From: Haemophilus paraphrohaemolyticus
GTDB lineage: Bacteria > Pseudomonadota > Gammaproteobacteria > Enterobacterales > Pasteurellaceae
DNA: 64,000 nucleotides
Assembly: GCF_002015045.1 (NCBI RefSeq)
Contig: NZ_MUXX01000006.1
Location: forward strand, 62,001 to 126,000
Direction: 5' to 3'
In this document: positions 1 to 8,563 of the stretch, piece after piece
Layout: every line of letters begins with the position of its first letter
Position numbering within the stretch: the first letter of the stretch is position 1
The notes under the pieces: model-generated
What the model was told of the DNA's origin: nothing
Database searches by the model: none
The model's input: the letters and a program-made list of their open reading frames with translations, nothing else
Translations under genes and position numbers: made by a program

Positions 1-939
1 GAAAAGTTGCTCAAATAAATGGTACTCACGCAATAATTCGTACGTTTTAAAGCCCGTACCCGATTGCAAGAGTTTTAACGACTCATCAAAGAGACGAGCA
101 GTAGGAATGTTGCCTAACAACGGTGCAAGGGTTTTGATTGGTGCTTCGGTCTCTTTGTCCAAGAACATATCCAATTTCGCCATAAAGCGAACTGCACGCA
201 ACATTCGCACAGGATCTTCTTGGTAGCGTTGAGTTGGCTCGCCCAGTAAACGTAGTTTGCCCGCACGCAGATCTTCAACCCCGTTGAAGAAATCATAAAT
301 TAAATTGTGGCGAGGATCGTAGTAAAACGCATTGACGGAGAAATCTCGACGCCCTGCATCTTCAAACAAAGTGCCGTAAACGTTATCACGCAACAGCATT
401 CCTTCATCACTAACTTTAGAGATTTTATCGTTGGTGTGATTTTCGTGACCCGCACGGAAAGTGGCAACTTCAAAAATTTCGCGGCCATACATAATATGTG
501 CTAAGCGGAAACGGCGTCCCACTAAGCGACATTGACGCCCAAAAATTTTCTGCACCTCTTCAGGGCGAGCATTGGTTGAAATATCGAAATCTTTTGGTTT
601 TTTACCGAGCAATAAATCGCGAACGCAACCGCCTACGATGTAGGCTTCATAGCCTGCACGATGTAATTTTTCAACAATGGCTAACGCATTTTTCGGGAAA
701 TCTTTCGGGCTAATGCCATGTTGCCCTGCGTGGATGGTATGTTTTTTATGCAAAATATGGGAGGGTACGCCATCTTGGGCTTTTTTACCTTTGGATGTCG
801 CTCGTTCTGTTCGTTTTAGCTCAACAGCAGGACGCATTGGGCGATTATCAATTTTTTTCTCTGTATAAATAGCGGTCTCTTCTGCCGATTTTTTTGCTTT
901 TTTAGGACGAGAAAAAAATGATTTAATGTAATTAAAAAT
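1..939 (-). CDS. pcnB: Poly(A) polymerase I, C-terminus beyond window
   Basis: Adds 3' poly(A) tails to RNA and so promotes decay; cytoplasmic. The reverse-strand frame runs off the left edge, so only about 313 residues are visible. Nucleotidyltransferase signature [11 protein letters not shown] lies near residues 102-112 and the catalytic DFD at 117-119, followed by the RNA-binding helices ([24 protein letters not shown]). No ATG, GTG or TTG lies between the in-frame TGA (945-943) and the conserved body. The frame opens with ATT TTT at 939, six bases after AGG of GAGGTGA; E. coli pcnB is known to use an AUU start followed by Phe. The first ATG is codon 35 and lacks a ribosome site. It follows dksA, as in E. 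coli. Confidence 0.93.
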   Translation of the reverse strand, partial: MFNYIKSFFSRPKKAKKSAEETAIYTEKKIDNRPMRPAVELKRTERATSKGKKAQDGVPSHILHKKHTIHAGQHGISPKDFPKNALAIVEKLHRAGYEAYIVGGCVRDLLLGKKPKDFDISTNARPEEVQKIFGRQCRLVGRRFRLAHIMYGREIFEVATFRAGHENHTNDKISKVSDEGMLLRDNVYGTLFEDAGRRDFSVNAFYYDPRHNLIYDFFNGVEDLRAGKLRLLGEPTQRYQEDPVRMLRAVRFMAKLDMFLDKETEAPIKTLAPLLGNIPTARLFDESLKLLQSGTGFKTYELLREYHLFEQLF

Positions 940-972
940 AATTCACCTCGTTTAAATTAGGCTAAAAGTAAT

Positions 973-998
973 AACGGAGAATGCGACCATTCTCCGTT
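973..998 (-). terminator. Hairpin terminator after dksA
   Basis: An 11-bp perfect stem (AACGGAGAATG with CATTCTCCGTT, loop CGAC) lies just past the dksA stop, followed on the reverse strand by a moderately T-rich stretch. It lies between dksA and pcnB, so it may only partly uncouple them. Confidence 0.7.
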
Positions 999-1005
999 GT
1001 TTATC

Positions 1006-1452
1006 TTATAAACCAAGTTGTTTTTCACGGATTTCAGCAAGGGTTTTACAGTCAATACATAAATCCGCAGTTGGGCGTGCTTCAAGGCGTTTTAAGCCGA
1101 TTTCTACGCCACAAGTTTCACAATAACCGTAATCATCATCAGAAATTTTGTGTAAAGTTTGTTCAATTTTTTTCAATAATTTACGCTCACGATCACGGTT
1201 GCGTAATTCTAAACTGAACTCTTCTTCCTGAGTTGCACGGTCTGCAGGGTCTGCGAAGTTAGTTACATCTTCCTGCATTTGGTTTTTCGTGCGAACGGCT
1301 TCATCCATGATTTGAGAATGCCACGCTTTCAGAATTTTAGTGAAGTGCTCTTTTTGGGCATCATTCATATATTCTTCATTCTTTTTCAGTTCGTAAGGTT
1401 TTACCCCTGCGAGAGCTAATAAACCTAAAGACGTGGTATTGCCCACTGCCAT
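1006..1452 (-). CDS. dksA: RNA polymerase-binding transcription factor DksA
   Basis: 148-residue DksA, which binds the polymerase secondary channel and with ppGpp retunes rRNA and amino-acid promoters. The start is the ATG at 1452 because AGGAG lies six bases upstream; the longer open frame to 1584 is rejected. The coiled-coil tip acidic residues are D68 and D71 in FADPADRA. The zinc finger CETC...CIDC has cysteines at about 111, 114, 132 and 135, so it is the zinc-binding type. The C-terminus TLAEIREKQ is nearly identical to E. coli. Its neighbour pcnB is the usual one. Confidence 0.97.
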   Translation of the reverse strand: MAVGNTTSLGLLALAGVKPYELKKNEEYMNDAQKEHFTKILKAWHSQIMDEAVRTKNQMQEDVTNFADPADRATQEEEFSLELRNRDRERKLLKKIEQTLHKISDDDYGYCETCGVEIGLKRLEARPTADLCIDCKTLAEIREKQLGL

Positions 1453-1615
1453 ATTATACTCCTGTTGGTTAAGTTGCCCCTCACCTACCTCAAAAGCAGT
1501 AAAAAAGGGGTAGGAAAAATTATAGGGATTTTTAAGGACGCTATTGATAACAGAAGTTAATACGTTTGGCAAATCTTTTTGCAAAAAAACAGCATTCCTT
1601 TCTGTTTTATTTTGT

Positions 1616-2611
1616 TTACTTGCTCACCGCTTTTTGCCAGTCTGATAACCATTGGCGGATTAAATCAGAATTTGGTTGTTGAGTATCAAGCACTTTGATT
1701 TTAGGCAATGATGTCAAAAGCGGATCGATTTCTCCTGCGATAACAGGCTTCATAATATTCGATTTCGCAATAATTTTTTGTGATTCAGGCTCGTGTAAGA
1801 AACGTAAGAATTGCTGAGCAAGCGGTTTTTGTTGGCTGCTTTTTAAAATAGCAGCGAGCTCGACTTGCATCAAATGCCCTTCTTCAAAAATTGCTGCTAC
1901 ATTTTTATTATCATTTTCATACCATTGATGATAAAGCGGTGAGGTAGTGTAACTCAACACCATATCTGCTTCGCCTTTTAAATAGGCACCATAAGTTTCA
2001 GACCAGCCTTTACCAACAGTTACCGTGTGTTTTGCTAAGCTTTCCCACCATTTGCTCATCTCGCCTTCTGAAGCAAGTACTTGATTTGCCCACACAAGTA
2101 ATCCACGCCCTACCGTGCTGGTGCGAGGGTCTTGATAAATTACACGCAAATCTTGGCGTTCAAATAACTCTTTTAACGATTTCGGCGGATTTGCTAATTT
2201 CTCTTTATTATAAATGAATGCATATTCGCTGTAATCGTATGGGTAAAAAGTGTGGCTTTGCCAAGTGATCGGTAATGCGGTATCTTGTAGGGTTAATTCA
2301 TTTGCAGCAAACAACCCGCTTTTTTCTGCTTCAGCTTGAGTAAAATTATCAATGCCAACCACAACATCAGCTTTTGTTTTTTTACCTTCTAAACGAATAC
2401 GATTCAACATTGTTACACCATTATCAAATGGTAAAAAACGCAGATCGCAGTGACACACTTTTTCAAAATTGGCTTCTAATTGCGAAGCGGGGCCATATTT
2501 TGAAGCAAACGAATCATAAGTGTACACATTGAGTACAGGTTTTTCAGTAGCAAAAGCAGAAGTAGCAACGGCTAAGCCAATGACAGATAAAGTAAAAGAT
2601 ACAGTTTTCAT
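1616..2611 (-). CDS. thiB: Thiamine ABC transporter substrate-binding protein
   Basis: 331-residue periplasmic binding protein for thiamine and its phosphates (ThiB/TbpA family). The N-terminus is a Sec signal peptide with probable cleavage after [21 protein letters not shown] and the later [20 protein letters not shown] are typical of ThiB. A TPP riboswitch precedes it. The usual partners ThiP (permease) and ThiQ (ATPase) are not adjacent; candidates lie at 56.6-58.8 kb of this window without a visible riboswitch. The product presumably reaches that transporter in trans. Confidence 0.93.
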   Translation of the reverse strand: MKTVSFTLSVIGLAVATSAFATEKPVLNVYTYDSFASKYGPASQLEANFEKVCHCDLRFLPFDNGVTMLNRIRLEGKKTKADVVVGIDNFTQAEAEKSGLFAANELTLQDTALPITWQSHTFYPYDYSEYAFIYNKEKLANPPKSLKELFERQDLRVIYQDPRTSTVGRGLLVWANQVLASEGEMSKWWESLAKHTVTVGKGWSETYGAYLKGEADMVLSYTTSPLYHQWYENDNKNVAAIFEEGHLMQVELAAILKSSQQKPLAQQFLRFLHEPESQKIIAKSNIMKPVIAGEIDPLLTSLPKIKVLDTQQPNSDLIRQWLSDWQKAVSK

Positions 2612-2642
2612 AATGTTTCCTTTGTTTAAATTTTAAATCAAA

Positions 2643-2672
2643 GGATTTAAGTCGAACACTCGTCTCAAATCC
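2643..2672 (-). promoter_or_regulatory. Riboswitch expression-platform hairpin
   Basis: GGATTTGAG (2672-2664) can pair with CTTAAATCC (2651-2643) through nine positions, one a wobble. The same bases form the 3' side of aptamer helix P1, so aptamer and hairpin exclude each other. The hairpin is followed by a weak T-rich stretch and lies about 20 bases before the thiB ribosome site (AAAGGA). Termination or effects on translation are both possible; I cannot tell which. Confidence 0.6.
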
Positions 2673-2757
2673 CTACGCTGAAATTATTCAGTTCAGGTTC
2701 TACGGATTGGCTTACACCTCTCAGCATAGATTGTTAATCCTTGCACTCCGATGAGAA
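2664..2757 (-). promoter_or_regulatory. TPP (thi-box) riboswitch aptamer
   Basis: On the reverse strand the sequence contains, in order, the conserved TPP blocks CGGAGTGC, GCTGAGA, AACCTGA...CTG.ATAAT and CAGCGTAGGGA. The P1 pairing is CTCA (5' side) with TGAG (3' side). It is the 5' leader of thiB and should lower thiB expression when thiamine pyrophosphate is abundant. Confidence 0.93.
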
Positions 2758-2797
2758 CAGAACGAATTCTATGCAAAAAAAAAGAGAAATTCAACCG

Positions 2798-2813
2798 CTT
2801 GCAATCGTTTGCT
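2798..2813 (+). promoter_or_regulatory. PurR-like operator
   Basis: The core GCAATCGTTTGC (2801-2812) is the exact complement of the core GCAAACGATTGC seen before purD. It overlaps the -35 element of the promoter at 2809. In E. coli, PurR represses the codBA cytosine deaminase operon, which fits the gene downstream. The site is inferred from sequence only. Confidence 0.6.
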
Positions 2814-2837
2814 TTTTGCAAAAAACATCGCTATACT
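2809..2837 (+). promoter_or_regulatory. Sigma70-type promoter of the amidohydrolase gene
   Basis: TTGCTT (2809-2814) and TATACT (2832-2837) are 17 bases apart, giving an expected transcript start near 2844. The -35 region overlaps a PurR-like palindrome. Confidence 0.65.
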
Positions 2838-2907
2838 ACGCCTCTAGTTTTAAACGTAGAAACTAGAAATGAATCTTCATATATTAACTCCTTATACATT
2901 ATTTTTT

Positions 2908-2945
2908 CAGCTACGCATCATTCTTCGAGGCGTAGCTGTTTTTTT
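2908..2945 (+). terminator. Leader terminator before the amidohydrolase gene
   Basis: CAGCTACGC (2908-2916) pairs perfectly with GCGTAGCTG (2930-2938), followed by seven T. It lies about 65 bases after the predicted transcript start and 80 bases before the gene, so most transcripts should stop here unless something prevents it. A 30-codon frame beginning ATG at 2869 and ending TAA at 2961 spans the hairpin; its ribosome site is weak. Confidence 0.75.
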
Positions 2946-2972
2946 ATTCATTTCTCCCTAATTTGATCAAAT

Positions 2973-2997
2973 CGCTTTTTCACAAGCGGTTTTTTTT
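2973..2997 (+). terminator. Short hairpin with T8, built on an uptake signal
   Basis: CGCTT (2973-2977) pairs with AAGCG (2984-2988), followed by eight T from 2990. The second arm is part of the uptake signal ACAAGCGGT. The stem is short, so its strength is doubtful. Confidence 0.4.
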
Positions 2998-3027
2998 CAT
3001 CTGAAATTTACATAAAGGATAGCAAAC

Positions 3028-4014
3028 ATGAGCCAATTAATTCGCACACTGAAAGGTCATATTCGTGATGAAATCATCAAAAAAGGCGGTTGGGTAAACT
3101 CTCACGCTCACGCTGACCGTGCATTCACGATGACCCCAGAAAAAATTACCATCTATCAAAATGCTAACCTACAACAAAAATGGGACTTGGTGGATGAAGT
3201 AAAACGTCAATCCACCGTAGACGACTACTACCGCCGTTTCTCACAAGCGATTGAGCTGATGATCTCTCAAGGGGTAACTGCGTTCGGTACTTTCGTAGAT
3301 ATTGATGGCGTGTGTGAAGATCGTGCGATTATCGCTGCTCACAAAGCGCGCGAAGTGTATAAAAGCGACATTATTTTGAAATTCGCCAACCAAACTTTAA
3401 AAGGCGTGATTGAGCCAACCGCGAAGAAATGGTTTGATATTGGTTCGGAAATGGTGGATATGATTGGCGGCTTACCTTATCGCGATGAATTAGATTACGG
3501 CAAAGGTTTAGAAGCGATGGATATTTTGATGGATAAAGCAAAATCGCTCGGCAAAATGCTACATGTGCACGTCGATCAATTTAACACACCAAAAGAGAAA
3601 GAGACTGAGCAACTTTGCGATAAAGCGATTGAACACGGAATGCAAGGTCGCGTAGTGGCAATTCACGGGATTTCAATCGGTGCACACCCAAAAGAATACC
3701 GCAAAATGCTTTACCAAAAAATGCGTGATAGCCAAATGATGGTGATTGCTTGCCCAATGGCATGGATCGACAGTAGTCGTAAAGAAGATTTACAACCTTT
3801 CCACAACGCCTTAACGCCAGCCGATGAGCTGATTCCTGAAGGCATTACCGTTGCAATTGGCACAGATAATATCTGTGACTATATGGTGCCACTTTGTGAG
3901 GGCGATATGTGGCAAGAACTCAGTCTCCTTTCTGCGGGCTGCCGCTTTACCAACCTTGAAGAGATGTCGAATATCGCGTCAATTAATGGACGTAAGGTGT
4001 TGGGGTTACTCTAA
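3028..4014 (+). CDS. Cytosine-deaminase-like amidohydrolase
   Basis: 328-residue metal-dependent hydrolase of the amidohydrolase superfamily, closest in motif layout to cytosine deaminase CodA. Visible metal-site motifs: VNSHAHADRAF near the N-terminus, HVHVDQFN mid-protein, VVAIHG, and GTDNICDYMVPLCEGDMWQE near the C-terminus. It is about 100 residues shorter than E. coli CodA and lacks the N-terminal beta-sandwich strands. The start has AAAGGAT upstream. Context: a PurR-like site and a terminator in its leader, and thiB divergent upstream. Substrate could be a nucleobase or another cyclic amine or amide; a link to thiamine pyrimidine salvage cannot be excluded. Confidence 0.7.
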   Translation: MSQLIRTLKGHIRDEIIKKGGWVNSHAHADRAFTMTPEKITIYQNANLQQKWDLVDEVKRQSTVDDYYRRFSQAIELMISQGVTAFGTFVDIDGVCEDRAIIAAHKAREVYKSDIILKFANQTLKGVIEPTAKKWFDIGSEMVDMIGGLPYRDELDYGKGLEAMDILMDKAKSLGKMLHVHVDQFNTPKEKETEQLCDKAIEHGMQGRVVAIHGISIGAHPKEYRKMLYQKMRDSQMMVIACPMAWIDSSRKEDLQPFHNALTPADELIPEGITVAIGTDNICDYMVPLCEGDMWQELSLLSAGCRFTNLEEMSNIASINGRKVLGLL

Positions 4015-4140
4015 TTAGATATTTGGAGAAGTAGCTGTACTTAAACGTGTAGCTTTTCTAAAGTAGTAAACAAATCTCATAAAAAGACCGCTTGTAGCTT
4101 ATTGATCTGACCCCAAAAAGTTAGACTATTATTTAAAGGA

Positions 4141-4950
4141 CTACTTTCGATATTGTATCGGACTCAGTCCTTTTAATTTTAATTGGATTCGTTCTTCATT
4201 ATAGTACCGCACATAATCATTGATAACCTTTTCAAGTTCATCAATGCGAGTAAACAATTTTCCGTGAAAACACTCCGTTTTCATTCGCCCCAAAAAGCTT
4301 TCCATTGCCGCATTATCCAAACAATTCCCTTTTCGCGACATACTTTGAGAAATCCTATTTTTCGTTAATAAGCGTTGATAGCTAGGCATTTGATAATGGA
4401 TTCCTTGGTCTGAATGTAATATCAAATTCGCATTTCTCGGTAATTTTTCCACCGCTTGTAATAGCATTTCTTGCACTAACCGGCCATTTGGGTGGCGACT
4501 TAATCCATAAGCAATCAGTTCATTATTAAAGCAATCTAAAATCAGGGAAAAATAGCGCTTTTCGTCTTTCACGTTAAATTCGGTAATATCGGTTAGCCAC
4601 TTCTCATTCGGTTTACTCGCACTAAAATCCCGTTGTAACAGGTTCGGTGCAATTTTGCCTTGTTCACCTTTATATGAACGATATTTACGCTGTTTCTTCG
4701 TGCGAACTTGTAAACCCATTTCTTGAATCAAGCGTTGTACGTGCTTATGGTTCACTCCCACGGCTTCGCACTGACTCGCCGATAGCCATAATTAGGTTAT
4801 GCTTGCTTAATCTCACGAATTCGGGCTTTTAGTGTGCTATCTCTATCAGATTTGGATTGGCGATGATAGAAGAAGGTACTTCGCGCTAATTTCGCTATAG
4901 GCAAAAGTATTTCTAATGGATAATGCACTCTCAAACTTTGGACTGTTTCT
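4141..4950 (-). pseudogene. IS3-family OrfB (DDE transposase) pseudogene
   Basis: An rve-type integrase core is readable: the C-terminal 206 residues contain WLTDITEF (first Asp), LILHSDQGIHYQ (second Asp), NAAMESFLGRMKTE (Glu) and YYNEERIQ. The N-terminal part (VQSLRVHYPLEILLPIAKLARS, then STFFYHRQSKSDRDS) is broken by an in-frame TAA just before PNYGYRRV. A small deletion with a frame change follows before VNHKHVQRLIQEMGL. It is not translatable as one protein. Confidence 0.88.
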
Positions 4951-5097
4951 GCCGTTTGGCTTTGCCCCTCTTGATTATTTCGTCCAACTTTTTTAGAAAA
5001 GCCACCTCGGCTTCTAACTCAAGGATGCGTAGGCGTAAACGTTCTCGAAATAGAAATTCACGACTTGTTGTTTGAAAAGTTGACTGTATTTATTCAT
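4931..5097 (-). pseudogene. IS3-family OrfA remnant, internal deletion
   Basis: The frame from ATG at 5097 gives the usual OrfA start MNKYSQLFKQQVVNFYFE, then switches frame and continues directly into the leucine-zipper end LRLRILELEAEVAFLKKLDE and stop at 4931-4933. The middle, including most of the helix-turn-helix region (roughly 100 residues), is missing. No functional OrfA can be made. Confidence 0.8.
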
Positions 5098-5176
5098 AAA
5101 AATCTGCACCTTAATCAGTTAGAAGTTTAGTCTAACTTTTGGGGGGCAGATCAGGAGCCGCAAGCGGTTTTTTTGA

Positions 5177-6910
5177 TTATTCCTCATCATCGTCTGAAAT
5201 AGAATTTTCTAGATCAGTAGGAATATAGCTAGTTTTAGGATAAGTCCATAATTTAAAAGCAATTTTAGATAATTCATCTTTACGCTTATCTAATTGAGCC
5301 TTTCCCCATTTTCTACAGGAAGCAATAAATTGATTTAATCTAAGATTACTATCTTTAAAACCATCCTCTATAGTTTTTTTCTCACTAAACGAACGATTAC
5401 TATATTTACTGTTATATCCTGTAAGAGTTAAATTTGGTAGTGTATGTAAATATTGATTATAAATTTCTTTATAATTTTTACCAAGTTCATTAATCCATTC
5501 ATCTGAAAGTGTCTGTGGCATAATATGTTCAATAGTATATGTTCTATTTTCAATTTTACTAATAACATCAATTTGCTCTTTACTATTTCTATTTTCTAGA
5601 TAACTAAATAAATAATTTTTATATTTGGAATTCATATTATAAATATTTCTGTTTAATAACTCGTTCTTAAACTCAACATCATCAGGAAATCTAGAGTTAT
5701 TTTCTTTGCTTAATAATATGTAATTGAAAGCATCCAAATATTTCACATTATCATTCCTTACTAATTTACTAGCATCTTTATCTAAATTAGCAAATATTTT
5801 AGCTAGCGAATTGGTTGGTAATCCAACAATTGTTCTTCTAAAAATATAACATTCTATAGTTATAAGTAATTTTTTTACTTCTTGTTCAGATAGTGCACCT
5901 TTCTTCCATTTATAGAGAATAGCTAATATTGTTGGGTATGTAACACTAAAGTCTAAATAGTTCAATCGATATAGAACATCCCTAAATATGGTTTTATCTC
6001 CATCTAAAGGGTTAATTATTTTATTATATAAATAAGAATACCCTAATAACTCTTTAAACAATTCTTCATTAATATCTTTATTTGAAAATTGACTTTTAAA
6101 CGTAAAGTATACATCTCTTATAATAACTGTTCTACTTAATTTAAGTGTTAAATAAGTTCTGAAGAATTCACTAACATTAAAATTGGTTTGTTTTTCTATG
6201 TTAACCCAGTATTTATAATAATACTCATCCTGTTTTTTAGATGGCAATCCCATAAGAATATAATTTCTTATTTTATCCCCCTCCTCTAATTCTAGACCTG
6301 TCGAATTAAGACTCTCGAAAATAAGCTGAGGGTTATCTTCTTTTTCTAGGAATATATCGACAATTTCTAATCTGCAAATAGCGTCATATAAATCATCGAC
6401 ACAAATATTTTCATTAATAATCCTATTTGCAAAATATGTAAAATTTTTAGTGATGGTAGAGTTATCTTTGAAATTACCTTCTGAGAATAATGCATCAAAA
6501 GCATCACAATCATCTTTTATAGGTTTTAGTCTTATTTTTCTTTCTTCATTTTGATATTTATCTATTAAATGTGTTTCTAAAATTTGCATAGATAAACTAT
6601 CCTTTTTAGGAATAACTTTACCTTCTTTTATAAGATGAATAATAGCTAATAAAAGAATAGATATAGTTGTTATACGTTGTTGTCCATCAATAATCAGAAA
6701 ATCTTCTCTATTTCCACCTTCCATATGTGAAGATACAACACTTCCAAAAAAATGTGGAGTATTGTTTTTATTGATTAGACTTTTTAAGTCATCAAGTAGC
6801 TGCTTACAATGTTCTAGTTTCCAACTATAATTTCTTTGATAAACAGGAATAATAAATCTTTTATTAGAACCATCCATAAATTGCATCAATCTTTTTTCAG
6901 AACCTTTCAT
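5177..6910 (-). CDS. DUF262/DUF1524 (GmrSD-like) putative defence nuclease
   Basis: 577-residue protein with the two-domain layout of GmrSD-type modification-dependent restriction enzymes. The N-terminal DUF262 (GmrS-like) domain has VYQRNYSW at 23-30, DGQQR at 75-79 (the nucleotide-binding ParB-like motif) and FESLNSTGLELEEGDKIRN near 198-216. The C-terminal DUF1524 domain is HNH-like, with EHIMPQTL at 461-468 and the downstream NLTLTGYNSKYSNRSFSEK. Start at ATG 6910 has AGGA eight bases upstream. Its base composition is markedly more AT-rich than flanking thrC and it sits beside an insertion sequence, so transfer is likely. Related proteins also act outside defence, so a role against phage DNA is inference. 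Confidence 0.8.
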   Translation of the reverse strand: MKGSEKRLMQFMDGSNKRFIIPVYQRNYSWKLEHCKQLLDDLKSLINKNNTPHFFGSVVSSHMEGGNREDFLIIDGQQRITTISILLLAIIHLIKEGKVIPKKDSLSMQILETHLIDKYQNEERKIRLKPIKDDCDAFDALFSEGNFKDNSTITKNFTYFANRIINENICVDDLYDAICRLEIVDIFLEKEDNPQLIFESLNSTGLELEEGDKIRNYILMGLPSKKQDEYYYKYWVNIEKQTNFNVSEFFRTYLTLKLSRTVIIRDVYFTFKSQFSNKDINEELFKELLGYSYLYNKIINPLDGDKTIFRDVLYRLNYLDFSVTYPTILAILYKWKKGALSEQEVKKLLITIECYIFRRTIVGLPTNSLAKIFANLDKDASKLVRNDNVKYLDAFNYILLSKENNSRFPDDVEFKNELLNRNIYNMNSKYKNYLFSYLENRNSKEQIDVISKIENRTYTIEHIMPQTLSDEWINELGKNYKEIYNQYLHTLPNLTLTGYNSKYSNRSFSEKKTIEDGFKDSNLRLNQFIASCRKWGKAQLDKRKDELSKIAFKLWTYPKTSYIPTDLENSISDDDEE

Positions 6911-6949
6911 ATTATTTTCCTATAATAAATTCATTTCTTCGGTTATTAA

Positions 6950-6980
6950 AAAACCGCTTGCATTACTCCATAAGCGGTTA
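6950..6980 (-). terminator. Terminator after thrC built from an uptake-signal-like dyad
   Basis: On the reverse strand AACCGCTT (6979-6972) pairs with AAGCGGTT (6959-6952), followed by a T run. It lies just past the thrC stop. Confidence 0.75.
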
Positions 6981-7002
6981 TTTCTTTTTAACTTCTCACC
7001 AA

Positions 7003-8277
7003 TTATTTCAACAAATACGCACGCAATGTGACAAAATCTGCTGGCATTGTGTCGGATAACAATTCCATTTTATTGTGTTTATCCAATGCTTCTGGCAATG
7101 GTAACTCAATGTCTAAAATGCGTTCTACTGACTCTTTAAATTTCGCTGGGTGGGCAGTGCAGAGGAAAATGCCTGTTTCGCCCGCTTGAAGTTGGTCTTT
7201 CAACACTTGGTAAGCAATTGCACCGTGTGGTTCGCAAAGGTAGCCTTCCGCATATTGTGATTTTAATGCGGCTTCGGTTTCTGTATCGTTTAACGCATCT
7301 GAACCTAAATTCGCTAAGCTCCAGCCATTGCGTTTGAATAGCTCTTCCACACGTGGCCAGTTGTTTGGACGGCTCACATCCATTGCATTTGAAAGCGTTG
7401 CCACCGTTGCATTCGGCTCCCATTTGCCTGATTTTAAATAGCGTGGAACGGTGTCATTTGCATTGGTTGAAGCGATGAAACGCTTGATTGGCAAACCTAA
7501 AGTTTTTGCAATTAAACCTGCGGTTAAGTTACCGAAATTACCACTTGGTACAGAAACAACCACTTCTGAACGTTTTTCTTTCGGTAATTGTGCCACGGCT
7601 TCAAAGTAGTAGCACACTTGAGCAAGCAGGCGGCTGATATTAATTGAGTTTGCTGAGTTTAAGCCAATTGCTTGACGAAGTTCTGCATCATCAAACGCTT
7701 GTTTTACTAACGCTTGGCAAGCATCAAAGTCAGACTCAATCGCCACAGTACGGATATTGCCACCAAGGGTACAGAATAGTTTTTCTTGAAGCGGGCTGAT
7801 TTTGCCTTTTGGATACAAAATCACCACATTGATGTTATCTAAACCATAGAAAGCGTGTGCCACTGCCGCCCCTGTGTCGCCAGAAGTTGCGGTTAAAATG
7901 GTAATTTTGCCCTCACCACGCACGGCACTTAAGGCTTGTGCCATAAAGCGACCGCCGAAATCTTTAAATGCAAGTGTTGGGCCGTGGAAAAGCTCTAACG
8001 CATAAATATCATCATTTACACGAGCAAGTGGTGCAGGGAAGGTAAACGCATTTGCGACCATTTTGTTGAGTGTCTCTCTTGGTAATTCATCCCCAATTAA
8101 CGCACCTAAGATTTTTTGGCTACGTTCAACTAATGGTAGGACTAAAAGTGCATCAATATCATCAAATTTTGGGAACACTTCAGGGAAAAAAAGCCCCTGA
8201 TCTTTACCTAAACCTTGACGCACGCCCTGTGCGAAATTTACTTGTTCTTCTGGGTGTTTGATGTTGTATAAATTCAT
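7003..8277 (-). CDS. thrC: Threonine synthase
   Basis: 424-residue PLP enzyme converting O-phospho-L-homoserine to threonine; cytoplasmic. The PLP lysine is K105 in HGPTLAFKDFGGRF, and the glycine-rich TATSGDTGAAV and VSVPSGNFGNLTAGL cofactor motifs follow. Length matches the E. coli enzyme (428). No thrA or thrB lies upstream: the next gene is mgsA, divergent. It therefore appears to be transcribed alone from the 8278-8560 region. Confidence 0.97.
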   Translation of the reverse strand: MNLYNIKHPEEQVNFAQGVRQGLGKDQGLFFPEVFPKFDDIDALLVLPLVERSQKILGALIGDELPRETLNKMVANAFTFPAPLARVNDDIYALELFHGPTLAFKDFGGRFMAQALSAVRGEGKITILTATSGDTGAAVAHAFYGLDNINVVILYPKGKISPLQEKLFCTLGGNIRTVAIESDFDACQALVKQAFDDAELRQAIGLNSANSINISRLLAQVCYYFEAVAQLPKEKRSEVVVSVPSGNFGNLTAGLIAKTLGLPIKRFIASTNANDTVPRYLKSGKWEPNATVATLSNAMDVSRPNNWPRVEELFKRNGWSLANLGSDALNDTETEAALKSQYAEGYLCEPHGAIAYQVLKDQLQAGETGIFLCTAHPAKFKESVERILDIELPLPEALDKHNKMELLSDTMPADFVTLRAYLLK

Positions 8278-8311
8278 TCGGAATGTCCTTTATTTATAGC
8301 TATTTTAAGCG

Positions 8312-8376
8312 TAGGGACAAATTATATTTGCCCTAATCTCAATCTAAATATTTCAGGGCTAATATAATTAGCCCCT
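8312..8376. repeat. Two tandem AT-centred palindromes
   Basis: TAGGGACAAATTATATTTGC followed by CCTAA (8312-8336) and AGGGCTAATATAATTAGCCC followed by CT (8355-8376) are two similar palindromes of the form AGGGnNAATATAATTNnCCCT. They lie between divergent thrC and mgsA. The rest of the 286-base gap shows no other feature I can support. Confidence 0.5.
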
Positions 8377-8563
8377 ATAATTTACTATCAGATAACGCTG
8401 GATTTTTAACTATTATGCGAGCTTAGTCAATCGCAAGCGGTCAGATTTTAAAATTTTTTGCAAATTGGGGTAATTAAAACACTTTCTAGCCTTTCAACTT
8501 GCCAAGCTTTTCCAAATAGGGGTATGATTTTACTATCTTGCGAAAAAGCAAAAGGAGCAAAAA

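Larger units (their letters stand above)
4103..5153 (-). mobile_element. Decayed IS3-family insertion sequence
   Basis: Bounded by matching terminal inverted repeats: TGATCTGACCCCAAAAAGTT at 4103 and, reading in from 5153, TGATCTGCCCCCCAAAAGTT, both continuing AGACTA. At 1051 bp it is shorter than usual for an IS3-group element (about 1.2-1.5 kb). No target duplication is visible. Both transposase frames are damaged, so it should be immobile. The insertion lies inside an inverted pair of uptake signals, ACCGCTTG (4087-4094) and CAAGCGGT (5161-5168). Confidence 0.85.

Noticed and set aside
1453..1584. Longer N-terminus for DksA
   Set aside because: The extra 44 codons have no similarity to DksA, and ATG 1452 has a strong ribosome site.
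2838..3000. Known purine or preQ1 riboswitch before the amidohydrolase
   Set aside because: I could not find the conserved core bases of either class; only a terminator and a possible leader frame are supported.
4099..5157. Target-site duplication of the IS
   Set aside because: The bases flanking the inverted repeats (TTAT left, GGAG right) do not match.
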